NCBI GenBank assembly: GCA_905479065.1
Contig: CAJQLB010000004.1
Location: 62,001 to 126,000, forward strand
Source: an uncultured Flavobacteriaceae bacterium
GTDB lineage: Bacteria > Bacteroidota > Bacteroidia > Flavobacteriales > Flavobacteriaceae
DNA: 64,000 nucleotides
Direction: 5' to 3'
The notes under the pieces are model-generated. The model saw nothing but the letters and a program-made list of their open reading frames with translations. It was not told where the DNA came from and did no database searches. The position numbers and the translations under genes were made by a program. Below are positions 57,695 to 64,000 of this stretch, in pieces (within the stretch, counting starts at the first letter, position 1; each line of letters opens with the position of its first letter).

Positions 57695-59884
57695 ATGAAA
57701 TCACTATTATTTCTTCTAAATGTATTGCTTATTATTGGATGTAAAGATGGCTCAGACATGACCGTTGAAGAAATTAGATGGCAAAAACATGTGGCAAATA
57801 CTGAAATTATTAGAGATGATTTTGGTGTTCCACATATTTACGGTAAAACTGATGCTGATGCTGTATTTGGATTACTTTATGCGCAATGTGAAGACGATTT
57901 TAATCGTGTTGAAAGCAATTACATTTGGGCTATAGGAAGACTTGCGGAAGTTGAAGGAGAGGCCGCTTTGTACAGTGATTTGAGAGCTAGACTGTATATG
58001 ACCAAAGACGAAGCTGTCGAAAATTTCAAAAATTCACCAAAGTGGTTACAAGACCTCTGTGTTGCTTTTGCTGACGGGATTAATTATTATTTAAAAACAC
58101 ACCCCGAAGTACAGCCAAAATTATTAACTCGTTTTGAACCTTGGATGCCCATGTACTTTAGCGAAGGCTCTATTGGAGGTGATATTGAGAGAGTCTCAAC
58201 AAACAATATCAAAAAGTTTTATGGTGATTCTGAACATCCGATGGTTGTCAATGATGGATTAATTAGGCTAAAAGATAATGAACCAAGAGGTTCAAATGGA
58301 TTCGCAATTTCAGGAGAACGTACACAATCTGGAAATGCCATGTTGTTAATTAATCCTCACACCTCCTTCTTTTTCAGGGGTGAAGTTCATGTGGTTAGTG
58401 AAGAAGGATTAAATGCCTACGGAGCAGTCACCTGGGGACAGTTTTTTGTATACCAAGGGTTTAACGAAAAAACAGGCTGGATGCATACCTCAACAGGGAC
58501 AGATATCATCGATGAATTTGAAGAGACCATTGCATTTTCAAATGATAAAAAATCTTATGTGTATGGTGACAAATTGCTTCCAATTGATTCCATTCCAGTT
58601 GCTCTAAAATACAAGTCTGTTGATGGCGTCTTAGATAAAAGTTTTATGATTTATCGTACTCATCACGGACCAATTACCCACAAAAGAGATGATAAATGGG
58701 TGTCGACAGCATTAATGTGGAGTCCAATAAATGCGTTGGAGCAATCGTTTACAAGAACTAAAAAATCAAACCACGATGAATTTCATGAAATGATGGATAT
58801 TCGTACAAATTCATCAAATAATACGGTTTATGCAGATGCAGATGGAACTATTGCCTATTACCATGGCAACTTTATCCCAAAAAGAAATCAACAGTTTGAT
58901 TATTCTCAACCTGTTGATGGCAGTAACCCAGAAACAGATTGGGATGGCTTACATTCTTTGGAGGAAACAATTATGGTTATCAATCCACCAAATGGTTGGA
59001 TTCAAAATTGTAACTCAACACCGTTTACAAGTGCTGCTGAATATAGTCCTAAAATGGAGGACTACCCGAAGTACATGGCTTCTTTTCCTGAAAACTTTAG
59101 AGGGATGCATGCCATTCCTCTGCTCAAGAATGCAACTAAATTAACTCTTGACAGTCTCATTGATTTGGCCTATGACCCCTACCTTCCCGGAGCAGATTTA
59201 CTAATTAGTGGTTTACTAGATGCCGCAAAAAATAGTGAGCTTAATAACGTAAAAATAAAGGCTGCGATAGCATTACTAAAAAACTGGGATTTTAAAGTTT
59301 CTGAAACATCAATTGGTATGACGTTAGCACAATTTTATTTAAACACTTATTTAAAATCAGAATTAATTCCAAATATGATAGGTAATAAACGCATTACTAG
59401 ACTGGAGAGATTTAACTACATGAGTAAAATGGCTTCTGCCAAAGAACGTTTAGGTGTTTTTCAGATAGCTTTAGAAACATTAGAAAGTGATTTTGGCTCG
59501 TGGCAAACTGCATGGGGCTCCTTCAATAGATATCAGAGAAATAACGGTTCAATTTTTCAAACTTTTGATGATAACAAAGAAAGTCTCCCTGTCGGAATGG
59601 CATCAGGCACCTGGGGTGCACTTGCTTCATATGGAACTCGTTTTGGCAAGGACACAAAACGTCAATACGGCGTTGCTGGCAATAGTTTTGTTGCAGTTGT
59701 TGAGTTTGGAGAAAAGCTGAGAGCTAAATCGATGTTAGCAGGTGGTCAAAGCGGTGATCCAACATCACCCCATTTTGATGACCAAAGTGAGCGCTACGCA
59801 AATGGCACCTTTAAAAATGTTGCTTTTTATCGTTCTGATGTTGAAAAAAGAGCAATTTCCACCTATCATCCCGGTGAAAAATAG
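57695..59884 (+). CDS. Penicillin-acylase-type Ntn hydrolase, lipoprotein
   Basis: 729 aa. Lipobox IIGC with Cys16. Family N-terminal block EIIRDDFGVPHIYGKTDADAVFGLLYAQ (in parts). The precursor is cut before Ser200 (EPRG|SNGFAIS), which becomes the N-terminal nucleophile of the beta chain. Substrate could be an N-acyl amino acid, a lactone-type signal or a beta-lactam side chain; sequence does not say. Nine bases upstream of a thioredoxin-like lipoprotein gene, so the two are probably co-transcribed. Confidence 0.9.
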   Translation: MKSLLFLLNVLLIIGCKDGSDMTVEEIRWQKHVANTEIIRDDFGVPHIYGKTDADAVFGLLYAQCEDDFNRVESNYIWAIGRLAEVEGEAALYSDLRARLYMTKDEAVENFKNSPKWLQDLCVAFADGINYYLKTHPEVQPKLLTRFEPWMPMYFSEGSIGGDIERVSTNNIKKFYGDSEHPMVVNDGLIRLKDNEPRGSNGFAISGERTQSGNAMLLINPHTSFFFRGEVHVVSEEGLNAYGAVTWGQFFVYQGFNEKTGWMHTSTGTDIIDEFEETIAFSNDKKSYVYGDKLLPIDSIPVALKYKSVDGVLDKSFMIYRTHHGPITHKRDDKWVSTALMWSPINALEQSFTRTKKSNHDEFHEMMDIRTNSSNNTVYADADGTIAYYHGNFIPKRNQQFDYSQPVDGSNPETDWDGLHSLEETIMVINPPNGWIQNCNSTPFTSAAEYSPKMEDYPKYMASFPENFRGMHAIPLLKNATKLTLDSLIDLAYDPYLPGADLLISGLLDAAKNSELNNVKIKAAIALLKNWDFKVSETSIGMTLAQFYLNTYLKSELIPNMIGNKRITRLERFNYMSKMASAKERLGVFQIALETLESDFGSWQTAWGSFNRYQRNNGSIFQTFDDNKESLPVGMASGTWGALASYGTRFGKDTKRQYGVAGNSFVAVVEFGEKLRAKSMLAGGQSGDPTSPHFDDQSERYANGTFKNVAFYRSDVEKRAISTYHPGEK

Positions 59885-59893
59885 ATAGATACC

Positions 59894-60424
59894 ATGAATG
59901 CATTTAAAGCAATACTTGTACTTTTCTTACTCAATTCATGCCAACAACTAAACCCTGCGACACCTCTTGTTGTAAACAGTAATAGCATCACATCAAATTT
60001 AATCATAGCAAATGACCACATAAAAACTTTCAAAACCAATGCAACTTTATCGAACGAGTACTTTGATTTTGATGATTTAAAAGGGAAATATATGCTCATT
60101 GACTTCTGGGGTACTTGGTGTGCACCATGTGTAAAAGAAATGCCCCAAATAAAAAAAATTTATGAATACTACAGTGATAAACTTTACGTACTGGGTATAA
60201 ACACAAGGGACAATAAAGCACGTTTAAGACAATTTATCACGTCCAATGAGTATCCTTGGACTCAACTCATAAATGGAACAGGTTTATCAGATTTTGTTCT
60301 AAAATTTAACGTAGTTGGCTTTCCAACAAAACTCATCGTAGATCCAAACGGAAAGATTTTACATCGCTTTGTAGGCAGTGGTGAAAAAGCATTTGACAAA
60401 TTAGAAGAGCTTTTGAAAAAATAA
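59894..60424 (+). CDS. TlpA/ResA-like thioredoxin lipoprotein
   Basis: 176 aa. Lipobox LNSC with Cys16 anchors it in a membrane outside the cytoplasm. The redox motif WCAPC (Cys76, Cys79) lies in IDFWGTWCAPCVKEMPQ, and the cis-Pro in GFPTKLI is present. Probably a thiol-disulfide reductase for exported proteins. The upstream acylase may be a client, but that is speculation. Confidence 0.92.
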   Translation: MNAFKAILVLFLLNSCQQLNPATPLVVNSNSITSNLIIANDHIKTFKTNATLSNEYFDFDDLKGKYMLIDFWGTWCAPCVKEMPQIKKIYEYYSDKLYVLGINTRDNKARLRQFITSNEYPWTQLINGTGLSDFVLKFNVVGFPTKLIVDPNGKILHRFVGSGEKAFDKLEELLKK

Positions 60425-60523
60425 TAAGTTGTTTGTTATATAACCATAGCGATCGGTTTCAAACACTAACATCAGAGCTATTCTACCCCGCAAGCATATC
60501 TCTTATTTTGTATTATTGTAAAT

Positions 60524-61147
60524 ATGAAAAAATTAAATTCAATTGATCTCTTTATAGACAAACTGTCCACACAAGTTGTTTCGAACAACACAACAAACAT
60601 GTATTTTGGAAATACAATTGCATCACAGATTTGTAGAAAAAACTTAAAACTTTATCTAAATAAAATGATTGATGTGAAGCCATCACATCTTTTATTAGGT
60701 GAAGCGCCTGGGTACAAGGGTTGTGGAATTACTGGCATTGCATTTACGAGTGAACGTATTTTGAATGAAAACACGTTTTATAAAAATCAAGGCTTTCGAT
60801 GCTTAAATAAGCCGTCAAAACTAAGTAGCGAAATTTCTGCAACCATTGTGTGGAGTGTATTGGATAATTACACGAACATACCTTTGATATGGAATATTTT
60901 TCCATTTCACCCCCATGACACATCAAAAAAAAAATCAAACAGGACTCCGACTGAAACAGAATTAGAATTAGGAAAAGTGTACTTAAACTTACTTTTAAAA
61001 ATATTTAATATTGATAATATAATTGCTCTAGGAAGAAAACCTGAATCTAAACTTAAAGGTTTTGGGTATCATTATGGTTACATTAGACATCCTGCCAATG
61101 GAGGAAAAAATAAATTTGTTAATGGCCTAAAAGAAGTATTAAAATGA
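60524..61147 (+). CDS. Uracil-DNA-glycosylase-superfamily protein
   Basis: 207 aa, cytoplasmic. The motif GEAPGYKGCGITG (residues 59-71) matches the first active-site loop of the UDG superfamily, and HPANGG (His189) matches the position of the HPS loop near the C-terminus. PLIWNIFPFHPH is the central beta strand block. The iron-sulfur cysteines of family 4 are not seen. Whether it excises uracil or has another substrate cannot be told. It overlaps the next gene by 4 bases. Confidence 0.8.
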   Translation: MKKLNSIDLFIDKLSTQVVSNNTTNMYFGNTIASQICRKNLKLYLNKMIDVKPSHLLLGEAPGYKGCGITGIAFTSERILNENTFYKNQGFRCLNKPSKLSSEISATIVWSVLDNYTNIPLIWNIFPFHPHDTSKKKSNRTPTETELELGKVYLNLLLKIFNIDNIIALGRKPESKLKGFGYHYGYIRHPANGGKNKFVNGLKEVLK

Positions 61148-61890
61148 AACTAATTAATATAAATAGACTCCCCTTAGTATTGGTTCTTATGTTGCTTGTC
61201 ACAATAAGTTGCCAATTAAAAAAAAAGAGTGAACACCTAAGTCATCCTATTTCTAACACTAACGTTACAATTGTTGGAGCTATGAAAAATGTTATGTGGA
61301 AGGGAGAATTGAGTGGTCGCATTTATTTAGACACCATGTCAAACAAAGAAGGGCTTTACGGCCTTGGTCCTGAAAGTTATTTAACAGGAGAGTTACTAGT
61401 AAACAATGGAGTAAGTTATCTGTCAAAAGTAATTTCTGATTCAAGCATGAACGTTGAGCGTCGATTTGATGTTTCAGCGCCCTTCTTTGTCTACTCTAAT
61501 GTAAACGCTTGGCAGCATGTAAAACTTCCTTCTAACATCAAAACTATTAAAAATTTAGAAAAATTTATTGATACTTTGAGAGCCGACTTTCAAAATCCAT
61601 TTGTATTTAGATTAACCGGACAGGTAAAAGATGCGACAATTCATATTCAAAATTTGCCTTTTGACACAAAAGTATCCTCTCCAGAAGAGGCGCATCAAGG
61701 TCAAATTAATTACGACATAACCAATGTCGAATCAGAAATAATTGGTTTCTTTTCAACAAAACATAAAGGAATATTCACCCATCACGATTCGTATCTTCAC
61801 ATGCATTTAATAACATTAGACCAAAGACAAATGGGCCATCTAGATACATTAGAAATTGGCAATATGACATTGTATTTGCCTAAGGAATAA
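61144..61890 (+). CDS. Alpha-acetolactate decarboxylase-like lipoprotein
   Basis: 248 aa. Hydrophobic N-terminus ending TISC (Cys23), an imperfect lipobox. The zinc ligands of acetolactate decarboxylase are kept with the right spacing: His219-x-His221 and His232 (LHMHLITLDQRQMGH). GPESYLTGELLV holds the conserved Glu region and FRLTGQ the Arg. The family turns 2-acetolactate into acetoin. Here it seems to be exported and is translationally coupled (ATGA overlap) to a UDG-like gene, an odd pairing. No acetolactate synthase is adjacent; ilvBN are 32 kb away. Confidence 0.82.
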   Translation: MKLININRLPLVLVLMLLVTISCQLKKKSEHLSHPISNTNVTIVGAMKNVMWKGELSGRIYLDTMSNKEGLYGLGPESYLTGELLVNNGVSYLSKVISDSSMNVERRFDVSAPFFVYSNVNAWQHVKLPSNIKTIKNLEKFIDTLRADFQNPFVFRLTGQVKDATIHIQNLPFDTKVSSPEEAHQGQINYDITNVESEIIGFFSTKHKGIFTHHDSYLHMHLITLDQRQMGHLDTLEIGNMTLYLPKE

Positions 61891-61914
61891 ACCTTAATTT
61901 TAATACTTTTGTTG

Positions 61915-64000
61915 TTAAAAATAAAATCCAAAAGTCCCGGTAACCCCAAACTTCCTAGCACTAGGACGATCTAAATAGTTGCCTCTAAAATTAAAATCAA
62001 CTCGAAAAATTTTGAATATATTACCGATGCCAATACCGTACTCATAATACATATTCTTATCAGGAGCCTCATAAAGCAATCCCGATGCGTTTAAAAGCTT
62101 ATTCTCATCAGAAATTTCTCCCCAAGCAGTTCGAAAGCTGATAATTTCACGTAAATTAAGCTTTCTTAAAAAAGGAATTCTTGAAAATAAACGGCCATTA
62201 AAATTGTGTTGTAAATGAAGTGATACGTAAGTGTCTGTTACAAACTCATAAAAATCAAGTTGCGAAAACGTGTTGTAAATTGAAAAATAGGACTGGTTTC
62301 CTGGGATGACACTTAATAGACCAAGTGGAACATTACCAAACGTTTTTCCAAATTCAATATTAGAATAGAATCTTCCAAAACCTCCAAGTTGCCAAGGCTG
62401 AAAATATGAAAATTGAAATTTTGTATAATTAAAGTCTCCCTTAAAGACATCTTTATCACCAATACTTATTTGAGCAAAAATTTGAGCATAATCATCATTT
62501 GCATCATACCGCTCTACTCCAAAGCCTGTCATTTTACGCTTTGGAAAATACGCCAAGGAGAACGATGTTTCAAATTGCTGTATTTCAGAGGAAATTCCTG
62601 TTGAAGAAGCCGAGTCGATATAATCTAAACTAAAAGTGTCTGATGCAGATTCTAACGTTCTGTAATTTGCTGATAATCTCATTATCAAATTACGCCAAGG
62701 TTCTATTTCTACAGCTGCGCTAGTCAAGTTAATGGAAGTAAGCTTATCATTGGTTCCTGTTCCAACTAACGAAGAAGAAGCAAAACTACGCCCTAAAACA
62801 TCTGTGGATGTGGTCAAACTTGCACCAATTTGCTCAACATCTCTTCGATTTCCTCCTGAAATAATGAGTCGGCTTTTTTTATCAAGTAACCATTTCCCCG
62901 AAATCCCGTATTTGAATTTATCATCTCTAAAGCCGTAGGCTAAAAATCCTTCTAGGCGCCACAAGTCATTTCTTCCAAAATAAGTTCTCCCTCCTGTTCT
63001 TAATCGAAGTCCCTCTACATAATTAAAACCAAACGTTGAAAAAATAGGACCGTAATCAAGTGGCAAACTGTTAAACTCAATGTAGCCAGAAGTTAAAATA
63101 CTGCCAAGGTTATATAAGCGATTAAATTTTTTAACTGTTGTTAAGGTGTCTAACATTTTATAAACCCCTAACTCATCCTTATTAAGTTTTTCTAATCTAT
63201 TCGCATTCCAAAAACTCGAATTTCTATCATATACATCCTTATCATAGAAGTAAACCTCCTCATCATAAAACTTTTTTTCTTTGGGCTCATCAAAAACATA
63301 ATTATTATACAACGTGGTGCGCTTTCCATAAACACCTCTCGATTTTTCCTTTTTATTAAAAGCAAAATCAGACATCATGTAATCACGCTTTACTAAAAAT
63401 AAAGAATCATTTAAAACATCAAATTCTTGTTCGATATATATTTCTTTAACCCAATTTATATTGGCACTTTTTGATGCTTGTAAATTTATTTCCTTAATGG
63501 CATAAGTCGTATCGGCAACCCAAAAATCTCCTTTAAAGGTTAATTCATTTTTTCGTCTTGGATAATAGATAATATTATAGCACCACTTGTTATCAATGTA
63601 TGAACTATCGGATAACACATAATTATAAGTATTAATTCCCGTTTGGGATAATGGACTCACAAAGCTTTTATCAAAAAACTTTAAATAATTATCGTAGATG
63701 TTATAATCAGAATATAATTCATCAACGAAGTCAATGATAATTTGATTATCATTAAATCCAGAGTTTTTGTTTCCCTCTAAAACTTCCTTTTCCTTCTTCT
63801 CAAGGTTATCGCCGTAAACTTTTGTGACCGATTCATTAATGAATATTGGTAAATATGTTTTACCCGTTACCCTAGAAGTATCAACCTCATTAAAAACAAA
63901 CTCCATCCCCTTGAATAATTTACTTTTTATTAAGGTACTGTCTATGGTATTAAGATCAAACTCAACTTTTTCATATTTATCATATTCATATTGTTTAAAC
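61915..64000 (-). CDS. DUF5686-family outer-membrane protein (N-terminus beyond window)
   Basis: The frame is open to the window edge: 31 more codons precede the internal ATG at 63906 and read on as YDKYEKVEFDLNTIDSTLI, typical of DUF5686. So this is a truncated view of a longer gene, probably with a signal peptide and a carboxypeptidase-like domain upstream. The visible part has a beta-sandwich-like region, then a barrel (RTGGRTYFGRNDLWRLEGFL and later strands) ending in TGTFGFYF with terminal Phe. Function of the family is not established. Confidence 0.88.
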   Translation of the reverse strand, partial: FKQYEYDKYEKVEFDLNTIDSTLIKSKLFKGMEFVFNEVDTSRVTGKTYLPIFINESVTKVYGDNLEKKEKEVLEGNKNSGFNDNQIIIDFVDELYSDYNIYDNYLKFFDKSFVSPLSQTGINTYNYVLSDSSYIDNKWCYNIIYYPRRKNELTFKGDFWVADTTYAIKEINLQASKSANINWVKEIYIEQEFDVLNDSLFLVKRDYMMSDFAFNKKEKSRGVYGKRTTLYNNYVFDEPKEKKFYDEEVYFYDKDVYDRNSSFWNANRLEKLNKDELGVYKMLDTLTTVKKFNRLYNLGSILTSGYIEFNSLPLDYGPIFSTFGFNYVEGLRLRTGGRTYFGRNDLWRLEGFLAYGFRDDKFKYGISGKWLLDKKSRLIISGGNRRDVEQIGASLTTSTDVLGRSFASSSLVGTGTNDKLTSINLTSAAVEIEPWRNLIMRLSANYRTLESASDTFSLDYIDSASSTGISSEIQQFETSFSLAYFPKRKMTGFGVERYDANDDYAQIFAQISIGDKDVFKGDFNYTKFQFSYFQPWQLGGFGRFYSNIEFGKTFGNVPLGLLSVIPGNQSYFSIYNTFSQLDFYEFVTDTYVSLHLQHNFNGRLFSRIPFLRKLNLREIISFRTAWGEISDENKLLNASGLLYEAPDKNMYYEYGIGIGNIFKIFRVDFNFRGNYLDRPSARKFGVTGTFGFYF

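Noticed and set aside
1-64000. CRISPR arrays, insertion sequences, prophage or defence genes
   Set aside because: I looked for regularly spaced repeats, transposase or integrase motifs, terminal repeats, and nuclease/reverse-transcriptase signatures and found none. Intergenic regions are short and the gene content is core metabolism.
1-64000. tRNA or rRNA genes
   Set aside because: No cloverleaf with GTTCGA-type T-loops or rRNA segments was recognised in the intergenic spaces.

Overview
The window looks like a chromosomal segment of a marine-type member of the Flavobacteriaceae (Bacteroidota). The DNA is AT-rich. No Shine-Dalgarno sequences precede the starts. Several genes carry the Bacteroidota sigma promoter (TTG, about 17-21 nt, TAnnTTTG). 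Typical phylum families occur: two GLPGLI proteins, a DUF5686 protein, outer-membrane barrels with a carboxypeptidase-like N-terminal domain, a GIN-domain (DUF2807) lipoprotein, a porin-PII-Amt operon and a fused DAHP synthase/chorismate mutase. I see no transposase, integrase, CRISPR array, tRNA or rRNA. This is mostly core metabolism.

Layout. 1-6.6 kb (minus strand): polyprenyl diphosphate synthase, rlmN, queA, aroA, a MazG-type pyrophosphohydrolase, dtd, rsgA. 6.6-7.1 kb: a lone secreted protein on plus. 7.1-11.2 kb (minus): an aromatic amino-acid operon (prephenate dehydratase, aminotransferase, prephenate dehydrogenase, DAHP synthase/chorismate mutase). It is preceded by a short leader peptide rich in Trp, Tyr and Phe and a terminator/antiterminator, which is a textbook attenuator. 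11.4-13.4 kb: a GIN-domain lipoprotein and a PagL-like acyl hydrolase. 13.4-16 kb: metY-metX behind a SAM-I (S-box) riboswitch. 16-22 kb: a large unknown protein, then leuACDB on plus. 22-30.5 kb (minus): ilvD-ilvB-ilvN-ilvC-ilvA, then gapN. 30.8-36.7 kb (minus): gltB-gltD. 37-39.8 kb (plus): porin, PII, ammonium transporter. 39.9-42.5 kb (minus): PEP carboxylase. 42.5-44.1 kb: metK, with a structured leader RNA I cannot assign to a known class. 44.2-50.6 kb (minus): an M28 peptidase, then an outer-membrane barrel with two GLPGLI proteins. 50.8-54.9 kb (plus): an unknown protein with a deoxynucleoside kinase, then an S9 peptidase. 55-57.5 kb (minus): membrane pyrophosphatase with an unusual tail. 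57.7-61.9 kb (plus): penicillin-acylase-type lipoprotein, thioredoxin-like lipoprotein, uracil-DNA-glycosylase-like protein, acetolactate decarboxylase-like lipoprotein. 61.9 kb to the edge: a DUF5686 protein cut by the window end.

How the genes work together. The block from about 7 to 44 kb is largely nitrogen and amino-acid economy: ammonium uptake and sensing (Amt, PII), assimilation (GltBD), oxaloacetate supply (Ppc), NADPH supply (GapN), and the branched-chain, aromatic, methionine and SAM branches. Control is largely RNA-based where it can be read: attenuation for the aromatic operon, SAM-I for metYX, and a candidate new leader for metK. The leu and ilv operons show no comparable leader.

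I do not see a multi-gene system that looks undescribed. The strongest leads are the metK leader RNA, the aromatic attenuator, the G5/C5 repeat array upstream of the porin-PII-Amt operon and the acidic C-terminal extension of the pyrophosphatase. Start codons were moved from the longest reading frame in six cases (polyprenyl synthase, tyrA, pheA, the PagL-like gene, leuC, and the DUF5686 gene, which runs off the edge).
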